A DNA stretch of 64,000 bases from Melieria omissa (taxonomy: Eukaryota; Arthropoda; Insecta; Diptera; Ulidiidae): contig OZ020269.1 in assembly GCA_963971225.1 (NCBI GenBank), forward strand, positions 28,933,783 to 28,997,782. The letters are read 5' to 3'. The notes beneath the pieces are model-generated. The model was not told the origin of the DNA, did not search any database, and saw nothing but the letters and a program-made list of their open reading frames with translations. Shown in pieces: positions 43,291 through 54,835 of this stretch. A program made the translations under genes and the position numbers. The stretch's first letter is position 1. Every line of letters starts with the position of its first letter.

Positions 43291-43299
43291 TTGTTTGTT

Positions 43300-44535
43300 C
43301 TTACTGACTGATTGACTGACTGGTTCATCATCGTCCAACCCAAACTACAGATATGAAATTTAAACTGTAGGTACATCTTGGAAAATTAACTCAGATGGAA
43401 ATTTTTGAAATTCGGGGTCTAAAGGGGCAAAGAAATGCGATTTAATAGGCCTAAACTTGCTGATAATACTTCAAATTAAAAATAATTTCACATATATTTT
43501 CAATTTTTCGAAAATCAAAATTTAACGGGTTTAACAATGAGTTAAAGTGCGCAAACGAAAGGACTACGAAAAAACATGAACTAATAGGCCTATTGACTTC
43601 AAAGTTCGTCAAAACACTTGAAATAAAAAGTCATTAGAATAGTGTTTCTAATTTGGTTTAATCTAAATCTAGCAATGTAAGCCAAGGATTAAAAGTTTGC
43701 AAGAAGAAACATGATTTAATAGGTAATCTTGACTTCAAACTAAGTTAAAGCACTTCAAGCAATAAAGAATTTGACACGTGTTTCCCATTTTTTGAAAATC
43801 GACTCCTAACGGGGCTAACCAAGGGTTAAAAGTTTGTATGGAAAATCTTAGAAACATGAATTAATGGACCTTTTGATCTCAAACTTGGTGAAAGTACTCT
43901 TGGTGAGAAATAATTCGACACGGATTTTTCACTCTTCACTTTTTCGAAAATCAAAATTGGATGGGGTCAACAATAGGTTAAAAGTTTGTGTATGGTAGAG
44001 AAACAAGATTTTATGGACGTTTTAATTTCAAACTTGGTGTAAGCACTTCACACGTGAAATAATACGTGTTATACGTGTAATACAGGTAAAAAGTTTATTT
44101 AGAGAAACTTTGAAAAACCTTATTAATTAAATATGCCTTTTGACTTCAGAATTCATGAAAACAAAAACAATTAGGCACATATTTTTAATTTTTTTTTAAT
44201 CAAAGTCTGACGAGTCAGCAATGGGTTAAAAGTTGATATGGAGAAACATGATTTAATGAGTTTTTTGACTTTAAACTTAGCAAAACCACTTCAAATGAGA
44301 AACAATTCGACACGTGTTTTTCATTTTTTCGAAAATCAAAATATGACAGGTTAACGATGGGCTAGGAGTTTGTATTGGAAAATGTGATTTTATTGGCTAT
44401 TGACTTAAAATATGGTGAAAGCAAATAAGATATAATTGGACAAATAGTTTTCCATAAAAATCAAACGTGATCAATAAAGTGTTAAGAGAAACTTGATTTA
44501 TTAAGCCTTTTGACTACAAACTTGTCATTTTTGGC
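43300..44535. repeat. degenerate tandem array, unit about 165 bp, roughly seven copies
   Basis: Each unit contains, in order: AAACATGATTTAATGG, CTTTTGACTTCAAACTTGG, TGAAAGCACTTCAA, AATTCGACACGTGTTTT, TTTTTCGAAAATCAAAAT, and AACAATGGGTTAAAAGTTTG-like blocks, all with many changes. The same phrases occur near 28315-28480 at the right end of the Helitron-like element, so the array is an expanded relative of it. No coding content. Confidence 0.75.
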
Positions 44536-44749
44536 AGCAAGTTTAAAGTCATCTAGCGACGAACTTGAACATTATTTATTTCTACTGTTGATGGGTAAAG
44601 TAACTTTGACCTTATTTAAACTTTTAAAATTAATTAATTTTGAAAGCTTTTCAAAAACATATTTGTATGGGAGTCAAACGTCTCATACTTCAAATTTATT
44701 TTTGCCGTGTAGTTCTTTGAAACTCAACCTGTTTTGGATTTGAATTAAA

Positions 44750-45740
44750 TGTTGCGCCTGCAAGTGCACGCCTGGGCCACAGCTCGGCGCCTTCGGCTCA
44801 TGCCGTATTCATATTAGCCGCCTTGGACTCGGCTGCAATGTCCCGTTAATCAGCACACTGCAGTCGCCCTCACAGCAGCAACTTCAACACCATTACCACC
44901 ACCATTGTCACCACCACCAACGTCAGCGTCACCATTGCCATCGCCATTGCCATCGCCAACACCATTACCATCACGGCCGGCAACCCCACACCCCACTCCC
45001 TCCCTCCCCCTCAACACCAACTCAAACACAACACGCCTCACTCAGTCACCGTCGTCGCACTTAGTTCGCATGTTGGAATCAAATTCCCGCTAGAGCTATT
45101 TTTCATTCGGCCAAATGAAAAAGAATTTCGTTGGGGAAATTGCGTCGGGCGCGTCGAACTGAGCTTAAGTCACACGGCACGCGCAGAGTTTGGGCGCTGC
45201 AAGGTGAACCCGCTTCGTTTAAGGGAAGTTGCGAACACGACTTTGATGTTGCCGCTTGGCCGCTGGCGTTCTCCAGCGACCGACGACATTCAAAGGAAAT
45301 TCAAGAAAGAAAATGCCAGGCAAAAATTACATGAATTATGTCCTTTCAGACCTCTGGACCGTAAGCATATTTTTTTTCAGTCATACATTATGCAATTCGT
45401 GTATTTACAGATACGTTTTCGTTGCAAATAAATATTAATAAAACCCTAACATATGTACATAATATACCTTTTTCAATATGTGCATAAGGTTAGGTAATGT
45501 CATAAAGTTATACGAGTATGTTTGGAAATTGTTAAAAAAAAAAATGTGGTTGATTTCAATGTTTTCGTTCCACTAAAATAAAAGGCAAATGATATCCTGT
45601 GGAGATATAAACCAAAGGTCATAGCGGAATAAGAAAAGTCAAAGTGGTCCCGGCCAATATTTTTTTGATATTAGTTGTGATATAAGTTACAATTTCTTAG
45701 AGTCTTAGTCCTTAATAGCTAATCCCTGATCTGCTAAAAT
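44750..45740. other. non-coding, GC-richer with CAC/CAT runs
   Basis: CACCATTGCCATCGCCA-type runs (44880-45020) make short artificial ORFs on both strands. No gene is recognised. Confidence 0.5.
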
Positions 45741-45744
45741 GAAT

Positions 45745-45905
45745 ATAGTACCGTACGATAAAATTTAAAAAAATTGTTCACACCGGAAAAAGTCCATTTG
45801 GGCGTGAAACTAGAGACCAAACTCAGTTTTTCATTTCAACATCCTTTATCCTTTTAAAAGGACTTCAAAATTTTTAAGGAGATAAATAAATAAAACAAAA
45901 ATTAA
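45745..45905 (+). repeat. dispersed repeat copy 2 (uninterrupted)
   Basis: Runs from ACCGTACGATAAAATTT through CACCGGAAAAAGTCCATTTGG, GCGTGAAACTAGAGACC, CATCCTTTATCCTTTTAAAAGG and an A-rich end. This is an unoccupied relative of the repeat carrying the Tc1 element at 30571. Confidence 0.75.
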
Positions 45906-48000
45906 TTAAGTGCTTTCATACTAGTCATCAGATTTGAATGGAATTGTGACATATTAAAGATAACACTTAAATGCATCACCACAAATATCAGTGGAACGCA
46001 AAAGTGAATATAACCTAAAAAAAATTTTGTTTTTCAAAAATATTTTTTTATCAAGTTAGAATTTTAGTATAATTACCAAATTTTTTTGTATATATTCCTC
46101 GTACAGTTTTTTATAATATATATATTTTTTCTCACAGTTTTTCACTATCTGCGTAGTATTAAAAAAATTTAACAATTTGTAATTTTTTTTAGGTTATGTT
46201 TTCGGACCGGCAGCACTATCCGGCTGTGGCCTTTCACGTCAATCGTTTTAACACATTTTTATATATCGTGAGAACTGTTTTTAATAATACAGTTTCGGAA
46301 TTTCACTTTAAAGTTTGGCATCGATTCGCTGTCTTCTTCAAATCTTTGTTACTCTGTGATTTTTATAATATTTCTTTAATATTTGTAATACTTATTTATT
46401 CAATATTTATAAGCATTGTTGTCAAATATACATTCATTGAAAAAATAACAAATTTATTTGTAATAATTGTAAAATATTGTCCTCCTTAACCCTGTAACGC
46501 ATTGCATTCTACATGCAGTGAACCAATTGGGCCTCAAATAAGGCAACGCGGATATCTTAAATCTTAGCGCACTTTGCTGTTTGTCTCGGTTCATGCAAAT
46601 GAAGCAACACTTTAGCACTTTTAAACTTCAAAAAATCAAAATCACAACAACAACAATACTGTTTTGCTATAAGAAGAAAAATCGCATTAAAAGTGAAATG
46701 AGATATGAACGCACACACACTAACAAACGAGTGGGTGGGCGCGTCAATTGGATTCCCAAATTGGGTCAAGTGGATTTATTTGACGCTGCCACTTGTCGCC
46801 GCAATGTGTCGTTGACAAATATTGCCGACTGGCGAAACAGACGACACACAATTGGTTATGAACTTTTTGTCATGCGGCGTCGCGACACCGTTTCGTGCGA
46901 ATTCGTTTTGAAATGTAAACGGCGGTTTCGTATTTCGCATTCGGCACTGAAGTGGCACCAGATGATAGTGGAAATACTGTCGAACAGTCCAAAAAAGGAG
47001 TGAAACAATGCTGCGTTGTTGTTGTTGCAGAAAATGTTAAATTTGTATAAATTGTTTTCTAATTGCTTCCATGGAAACGATTGAAGTGCGGCGTCAATGC
47101 GAATTCCGAACGTCAAATACGCGGAAGACACTTGAGCGACAATGCTCAACACTCAAAATTTGTCACATTCCTGGCAGCCAAAGGACAGCAGGCCCTGGCA
47201 CTGGTCGTGGCAGTGGCAATGGCCAGTAACCCGCAACCAACAACTAACAGCCAACCACTCTGCTAAGAATGTAAAAAATGCGCACTGGTATGCTTAAAGA
47301 GCGCCCAGGCAGCTTAGTCCTTTTTGTAAAAATTTGTTGTTGTTTTTATATATATTTTTTTGCTTGTGCTTGTGCTGCATGGCGAGTGATTTTCAACATT
47401 TTTACACGACAACAAAAGCTGAAGGGAACAGCGAACTAAACGCTGAAGCATAGTTGCGTGTGTTTTTTTATGTATGTATATATGTGTGTGTGTGTATGTA
47501 TGGTATAAGAATGCGAAGTATTTCCTGTGATTTTTTGAAGACAAAAATTGTAGTGTCAACAAGGGAAACGATAACAAAAGGAGCGCACACAAGAATTGTG
47601 CTGCACACATTGCACTCTAAGGACATCGACAACATGGGGGAATAGAGCATCGGGCTTGGATCAAAGGACATCATAAAAAGGCACGATTAAAATGAAGAAG
47701 AAGACTGCATCATTTCTTGGCAAAGGATCGACGCAGTTGTTCTTATGCTTTCAGATTGTCGATTTCTGGTTTTCGAAATGACGTTCATCTGTCTGACTTA
47801 TACTACAATTGCTTGTAAAAGTAAATGACTGACTGACTGAACCATAACAACACAGTTTTTGACAGCATTGTTCGAGCTCAGGTTGTAGGTATAATGGGTT
47901 GAAATGGCTACCTCTGTATGAGACACACTTGGGCCTCTACATGGGCCCCTTTGTGATATCACATGTGATACAACACATTTCAAACGGCTGATGTGAAGGG
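45906..48000. other. non-coding
   Basis: Nothing I can support as a gene. Poly-T tracts occur (46020-46200). A 140-codon ORF (46581-47003) has no recognisable domain, and an overlapping minus ORF is equally long. TGTGTG and TATATA runs occur near 47470-47500. Confidence 0.5.
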
Positions 48001-48002
48001 GA

Positions 48003-48110
48003 GAGGGAACCTATAGTTTATCGCCGAATCCGAACGAAGGTTTCGGCAATTTTCCTGTCACACTTGAAGGTTTCGCCATTACCTGCCAAGAACGCACTTG
48101 GGCAATTCTT
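48003..48110 (-). mobile_element. diverged SINE fragment
   Basis: The blocks CGCCGAATCCGAACG, TTTCGGCAATTTTCCTG and GGTTTCGCCATTACCTGCC align in order with the reverse complement of the SINE at 61882-62106, with many differences. It probably belongs to an older subfamily. No tRNA-like part is visible. Confidence 0.45.
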
Positions 48111-49598
48111 TTAATTCTCATTTGCTTTAGGTGCCCTTGGTGTAAAGACCTAGCGAACCACCCGCTGGAAAATCACGTCCTTAGAAAATTGGACGTAGAG
48201 AGTTAAATATCAATCAAAACTGTAATCCGTCTTCATAAAAAATTTGCGTTTTATATTTACCTTTCCAACGGTATCTTCGATTTTGCGATATCTTCATTCT
48301 GAGAAAAGTTCACAACCCAGCCCTCTCCCTTACTGGTCTATGTTAGTATCATTCAATCCTAAATCCAAACCCAAATCCAAATCCAATCTAAATACAAGAA
48401 CGTTTTAATTTTTCGATTGGGTACTTTTGTTTATTTGATTTTTTTTTACTGTGTTAAACAAAAAAAAACAACAACAAAATTTTCAAACAGTAAAAGAATT
48501 ATGTGTTGTTCTTACAGACCAGTAACGCACACAAAATTTCATTTGAGGGAGGCTTTGAGTACAACTACATATTTTGTATTAGCAACTTTTGTGTTTGGAG
48601 AGGCGGTTTGAACTGTTACAGACAAATAAAAGTATAAAATAATCTTTAATATTGGCTTGAGAATATTTTGAAAGTTTCAAATGTTACTTTTAATTTCAAT
48701 ATCTGCTTTTAACTTCTTCAATAAATTGCATAAATACTCGTAGTTAATAATTTATTTTTAAAACAATCGATAGCATGAATCCTTAGGAAACAATCTGCAT
48801 GTACTCAAACCTAAACGAGAAGAATTCAAATATGAATATAAAGAGACTAACAAAGCCTAGTATGAAGTTTTTATGACCAGTGGAGCTGTGGGTAGTCAAA
48901 AAGTATTTGTAATTTCGGCCAATGAGATCTACTCGTATACCAAAAACCTGGATGACTTGTTAAGTGTTTGGTTTGTATTAAACAAAAATTCTAATAAGTG
49001 TACATAATTGAATGGATGGATCAATGCTTGCTTAATTGTTCAGATTTTTTCATGTATAGTAAATGTTGACCACAACTATGTTGTAAGTGATCTAGTTGGG
49101 AGGATGGTGCACCACTTTCTGTGTGTTGTCTGCACCGCGTTTGCTTGAATCAGATTTCAGACATCTGGAACTGATGTGTTGGGAAGCGACTGCCTTTACT
49201 CCTTGGCACCAAAGAATCTACTCAGCTTTCTTCGGGGGCCGGAAAGATTTAAAGCTAATTTATAAAGAACCTCAAGTCGTAGTACAGTGTGACGTTCTAT
49301 ATACTGTGAGTGCTGCCCTTTAAGGCTGTTTCGACCCAAAAAAAAATAAAAAATTGCCATTCGAGATGTTCAATTGTGAACGAATTTTTGCAGCATTGTG
49401 ACTAGTATTGGCCATGCAATGAAGTTTTCCAAAGCTACAGTTAATGCTCGTTTATTTGCATTGATGAGTTGACATCAAGTAACCTCACAAAGAATAGTCT
49501 AAAGATATCGAACCGCTCGATTTAAGTAGGAAACCAAAACACAAGTCCAAACCTTGATATACATTTTAACAATTATGATGATCATAAAATGGCCAAAA
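48111..49598. other. AT-rich non-coding
   Basis: There is no gene. Short ORFs are AT-driven. Confidence 0.5.
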
Positions 49599-49815
49599 TG
49601 TTCGAAAAACATTTCTCATTTCTAAAATTTACATTAACAAATTTAATAATTTGTGTTACTAATTACGGATTTCATTTGGGGGAAGGGGAGGAGTGGACTT
49701 GGATACAACATTTGAGTCCAATACTATTGAAACCATATTTTGTACCAGCACTTTTTTTATTTGAGGAGCTTGAACCCCCAAAACCCCCTGTGTGGGCCAC
49801 TGTTCGGGTGTAAGT
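49599..49815 (+). repeat. dispersed repeat D, copy 2
   Basis: Ends with GAACCCCCAAAACCCCCTGT followed by GTGGGCCACTG, matching 36.1 and 56.5 kb. The preceding TTGAGTCCAATACTATTG and CATATTTTGTACCAGCA also match copy 1. Confidence 0.55.
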
Positions 49816-51782
49816 CTTTTCATAATTAAATGACAATACAGTTGTTCGAAATTCAACACAAAAAAATCAAACAGCATTAAATTCACCCTTTATCATTTTG
49901 AAATTTTCCGAATTTTAAAACCTAACTGGGCACAACATTTTGCATTCTTTGAGGTTAAATAAGAAAACTAAAAATCTGAGACCAAAAGGATTTGCAGCCA
50001 CTAAAGCTCCACTAGTTAATACAAAAGCGGAAACACATACCTCTAGTACATTAGTATGCAAATGTAATACGTACATATATGTATATGCAAATATATTATG
50101 TAAGTATGTGTAGGCTCGAAAGCCACGTTTGTTATTATTCCTGCTGCTGTCTTCCTTTTCGCCGTTTCCTTCCTATTTCTGTTCATTTCATATTTTTATC
50201 GAACACACACACACCAACAATTTGCTGTCTTAAAAGTTTGCTGTTAGTTATTGTTATAGTATTTCTGCAAAGGATAATACACACATACACACACACGAAC
50301 GCCTTAAAATGGCGAGTGCGTGTGCGTGTTTTGCTATTGTTGCGGCTGTATGCGTGCGCAAGTGTGCGACATTCTGTCGCATTTCATTAAATTCTTCATA
50401 AGTTTAAAGTGTTTAAAGCGCACTGCGAACGCGCGCTTTAAATGCGTACAAAGCACACAAGGCGACGGCACATTGACAGCAGCAGGAAGACGCGCAAGCA
50501 GCAGCGAAAATTTAACTCAAAACTTGCCTCGCACAAACGCACACCAGCATACACACACACACACACACAAACGTACATAAAGCTCGCACTTTCTTACACA
50601 CGTTACGGGCTTCCGCTCTGCCGGCGCCCCGCCGTCCTGCTGCTTTTTCGCTTTGCCAAGCACTGTCACTGGCTGCCATTGCCGCCTGATGTGCGCGCCG
50701 CTCTGTGCTTTGTTGTTGTTGTTGTTATCGTTTTTTGCTATCCGCACGCTGCCTAAGTTTCATTTCTGCTCCATGTGCAAGTCCCCCTTGCATGTCGGTA
50801 TGTCTGCCTATCTGTTTGTATGTATGAATATTTGTATGTATGATGGCTGGTGTGTCTGTCTATTTGTCTGTCTGTTTGTCTGTCAGTTTTGTCTTAATGC
50901 TTGTGCATGCGCTGCGCTCTGCTACAACGTTTCGCTGTTTGCTTGTTTGTCCGTATGTCGTTGTATGCGTGTATGTATGTATGTTTGTATGCAAGCATGT
51001 TCGGCTGACTCTGTGTGCTTGTGCCGTACGTAGGAAAACGCCAAGAATTCCATGCCTTGCCATCGCATACCGAGCCAAGCCAAACCAAACCAAACCAAGC
51101 CAAGCCATACCACGCAGTGCTGCCGGCCGCACTGCCGTTCCTTGCCCGGCCCCGTCATGCCGCGCCGCACCGCGCCACCGTACCATTCCATTTCAGCTGA
51201 GCGAACGCGCTGTGCGACAGCTTCAAGTAGTAGCAGCCAAGCTGAAATGCGCCTCCAAAGTTGAAATGCTGTCGTAGCGTTGGGAAAGGACGGGCGCCCG
51301 GAATGGATGGACGAGCAGGCGAACGGCTGGCTGGCTGACTGGACGGACGGACAAGCGGACGCATGGCCGGGTGAACGAGAGAACGGACGAATCGAAAAAC
51401 GGACAGACGTGCACCGAATGTACTACAATAGCTTCAAGCTTAAACTCTCGCACATGCACACAAACACACACACCGATTCATGCTGGCAAACGCACTAACA
51501 CACACACACACACACTCGCACTCGCCAATGCGAAGAAACACAGGGTAAGCAGCAGGGGCAGCATAGCTCGAATGGCACATAAACTTACTTGCATACGTAC
51601 GTACGAACGTAGTACGTACAGAATGTTACTTTGCATACAGGGTGTGACACACTGCTCTGTGTCGCATGTTTCATTCATTTCATTTCGCTTCAGCTAGAAG
51701 ATATCAATTATTTATTTGCAAATTGCAGTATTTTATAATAAATGAATAGTTGGAATTTGATTCTCGAAAAGTTGGTTTGATT
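49816..51782. other. non-coding, CA and TGTATG-rich, GC-richer around 50.4-51.5 kb
   Basis: I see no gene. Features are CA runs (50550-50570, 51495-51515), TGTCTGTTTG runs (50840-50890), a CCAAGCCAAACCAAACCAA-type run (51070-51105) and GGACGGAC runs (51330-51360). Long ORFs on both strands here come from these repeats. Confidence 0.5.
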
Positions 51783-51965
51783 ACACCGTGCGACAAAAAT
51801 GAAAAAATTTTTTCACACTGGAAAAAATCCATATGGGCGTGAAACAAGAGCCCAAACATGGTAGTACTGCGTACTCAGTATTTTATTTCTACATCCTTTG
51901 TCCTTTTAAAAGGACTTCAAAATTTTGAAGGGAATAAAAAATAAAAAAAATACTTAACTTCTTGT
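51783..51965 (+). repeat. dispersed repeat copy 3 (uninterrupted, shows the empty Tc1 site)
   Basis: Runs from ACACCGTGCGACA through CACTGGAAAAAATCCATATGG, GCGTGAAACAAGAGCCC, GTAGTACTGCGTACTCAG and CATCCTTTGTCCTTTTAAAAGG. The TA in CCATATGGGCG sits exactly where the Tc1 element interrupts copy 1. Confidence 0.8.
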
Positions 51966-52817
51966 CTTAACTTGTCCGATTCGAACTATTAACTTGTAAA
52001 AGAAAATTTAATTTTAGTTAAAAATCTCTGTCGCAGAGTAGAATCTTGCTTTCGCTGGAATCACCTCCTCATCACATCACTAAAACCGTGCTCGTATCAT
52101 ATTAGAACTACTGACTCGGAACCTAACTACTTGTGCTAAAAATCTCTAACATCTCCAGAACTGTTTTGATTTAATAATTGTTGGTGCTCTCTCAAAAAAC
52201 AGCAGCAAATCCTTTGCGCATAAAACTCTTTTCATGAAAAGCTTTCCAATCCAATTCCTCTGATTCCATTGAAAAGATATGTAATTGTTGCTTTGGCATC
52301 AAAATGAAATGATAGTTGAATAGTTGATAATGTGCTCAAATAATCTTGACACGTTAAATTACTTAACTATTGGCCCTATATTGGTTCCAAGAAGGAACCA
52401 ACCACAATTTAAATTAGTTTAAAGTATACAAACATGAAAACCTCTATCTAACTTTGTTTCCCTTTTGTTGACACTACAAGAATGTTCTATTCTCAATGTT
52501 CTATCTTTGTCCAATGCGAATATGCCAGAATCGTGCTGACTCTCTCGTGCTGGCTTTTCGCTAAATACAAATGTTTTATTATTGTGTAATCAAACTATTA
52601 ATGTAGCTAAACTGATATGAATTAGTTTAAATCGATACTCATACAAAAGAAAAATATTATCAGGCCCATTTCTACACTTTAACCGTCGTTTAAAACATTT
52701 TCGGTCTCTGAGACCGACTAAGCATTGTTTTGTTATTCCTGGATAAATGAAGAATTTAAATAATATTCACATATATTAAAAAAAAAATTGTGGTTTTTCT
52801 TTTTAAACATTATTTAC
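51966..52817. other. AT-rich non-coding
   Basis: No gene or clear repeat is visible. Confidence 0.5.
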
Positions 52818-52960
52818 CAACCGGTCTTAGTTCAGTGAGTATCGCGCTGGTTTTTGTAATCCAGAGGCTATAGGTTCGAACCCCAGTTCGAGCTAGTTAA
52901 ACAGTTGCTTACTGCTATCGCTATCCAGAAACATAAGAAATGCACAAATGTGCTCCTAAC
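52818..52960 (+). mobile_element. tRNA-derived SINE, second family
   Basis: A pol III A-box-like TAGTTCAGTGAG (52828-52839) and a B box GGTTCGAACCC (52873-52883) stand 33 bp apart. A partial anticodon-like stem CTGG/CCAG lies between them. The flanks do not form an acceptor stem, so this is not a tRNA gene but a tRNA-derived promoter head, followed by unrelated body sequence. Length and 3' end are uncertain. Confidence 0.55.
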
Positions 52961-53277
52961 AGTCAATGGAAACCCTTCAAGTATCAAAGAAAATCTACCA
53001 ACTATAATTCGCCTTTTGACAAGACTAGGTTGAGTCTTGAAACCAAGCTTTGTCGCACAGTTCTTTTAATTCTTGCAGCGCTACTGCTGAGAGCAACAGT
53101 TTTATAGATAACGTATGAACTGAATGGTCTTGAGGGAGGGGGGAGTATTTAAGGGCTCAAAGCCCATAAATATCTCTTTGTTACAAACAGTTCCAGTGGC
53201 AAATATGGTTTCAAATGGTGTTGTAAGGTGTATTCGAAATACTCCCCTACAAATGAAATCAACAGAAAAAAAATCCA

Positions 53278-53535
53278 CTTGGCAAGTCTTAGAATACAAC
53301 TTTATCAAGGCACTATAAATCTCATTTGAATCCAACAAAATTCTGACTTCATCTGCTTAAACTGTTGCAGAGACTAAACTAAGACCTCCTTCCTGAGGTC
53401 TGAGACTGAGTCTTGGCAAGTCTTAGAATGATAAAGTTGATCAAGGCGCTAAAAATCTTATTTAAATCCAACTAAATTCTGACTTTATCAACAAGAAAAA
53501 TTGAGCTTAAACTTTTGTACTATGAAGAAACTAAA
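53278..53535. repeat. about 135 bp tandem duplication
   Basis: Two copies share TTGGCAAGTCTTAGAAT, ATCAAGGC(A/G)CTA, AATC(T/C)CATTTGAATCC-like and AACTAAATTCTGACTT blocks. They lie at about 53278-53385 and 53413-53525. Confidence 0.75.
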
Positions 53536-53879
53536 CTAAAATATTTTATTTTAAGCTACACAGAACCGGTTTCCACACTAAGTCCAAACCTGATTGAATC
53601 TCTTTTCACAACGCTTACTACGAGTCTACTACGAGTCCTGTTTCCGAAAAGTGTATTACTGTATAATCAGACAGGTTTTTCTCGGTATGTTTTTTGGTCA
53701 AGCGTCAATTGATATGTAATAAATAAAAAATTCATAAAAAATCTTTTAGAAATGTCTTTCATTTTAAAATCAATGTTAAGACTTAAAAAATTTACATAAA
53801 ACACAATATGACATCTTTGTTGTTTTCATAAATATTTCCAAATGAATACTCTTCGAGCTCTCTGACAGTTGTTTGTAGC

Positions 53880-54535
53880 GCTATTCGGCACTGGGTGCCA
53901 GGACCAGACCTTTCCGAAACGCATTGGACTACACAGTCAGTCCGTAGAAGAGAAGTGCAGAACTCGCCTCGCCCTGTACCCATTCACGGACGAACGTGCA
54001 GCCATACTTGCTATACCAGTGTGACATATACGAGCGCTCAGCTGTACACCAGTGCCAGCGATTGCGGCCCAACGCAGTTCCGACAGCACGGCAAGCGCTG
54101 CCGCCAAGCACTGGCACTACTCTACAGCAGACGCGCCAGCAAGTAGCGCGTTCGTCGAATGCGCGCCGCATGCGCTCGCCAACTGCACACTTGCTGCGGC
54201 GATCTCTATCCCCGTTCCGAGGCACCAGCAAGTAGCACATTCGGCGGCACAGCACGACGCATTTGACATATCTGCACACTTGCTGGAGCGGCGCGCCAGC
54301 AAGTTTCCGGTTCGGCGGCACAGACATTTCCCTGGCCGGGCAATTGGGCACTTTTTGGTGCGCGCACCACCAAAAAGTATCGCGTATTTCGTGCTGGTGG
54401 CTGACGTGTGCGGCGAACTCGGGCGCTGATGGTGCGGCGCGTACCAGCAAGTATGGCATTGCCGCGGCCGATGCGGCACGGCGCCGACGAATGCGATACT
54501 TGCTGGCGGCTGAGTTGTTGTTGGCGGAGAGTGGT
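53880..54535. promoter_or_regulatory. GC-rich island with clustered CAGCAAGT motifs, upstream of a TATA box
   Basis: A GC-rich block stands out from AT-rich surroundings. The octamer CAGCAAGT occurs seven times between 54137 and 54505, in both orientations (plus: 54137, 54226, 54297, 54445; minus: 54189, 54278, 54497). A weaker TACTTGCTA lies at 54005. Several copies extend to a consensus like CCAGCAAGTAGCGCATTCGG followed by CGGC. This may be a transcription factor site cluster or a short-unit repeat. Long ORFs on both strands here are explained by GC content and lack recognisable domains. Confidence 0.45.
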
Positions 54536-54541
54536 ATAAAA
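54535..54541 (+). promoter_or_regulatory. TATAAAA box
   Basis: A consensus TATAAAA directly follows the GC-rich motif cluster. The downstream 280 bp is GC-rich, but the longest plus frame (54601-54819) has no ATG in frame before a stop. If this is a promoter, the first exon is probably untranslated or short. Confidence 0.4.
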
Positions 54542-54835
54542 TGTAGTTTTTTCCATCTTTCTTATGAAATGTACGATGCACGACGTACCGGGGAAGCGGT
54601 GTGCGCGAGTGTGCGTTCGTATCTGTGTGCGGGCGCGCTGAGCGAGTGTGGGTGCTGTTTGCTCTGGCCGTGGCGCTGCAGCTGGCGAGACGCGCTGAGC
54701 ACGCGGGTTCGTGCGACTGGTGCGACCCGGAGCGGCCAGAGCGCAATGTGAAAAAGTGTGCGTCGGAGTGCGGCAAGGCGAGTGTTGGTGTTGGTGTTGG
54801 TGCTGGAGCGGTTCGGTAGCGCAGGAATTTTTGAA

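Noticed and set aside
43300..44535. CRISPR-like array
   Set aside because: Units are long (~165 bp), degenerate throughout and have no repeat/spacer distinction; the DNA is insect nuclear.
46581..47003. 140-codon ORF
   Set aside because: Composition-driven, overlapping similar ORFs on the other strand, no recognisable domain.
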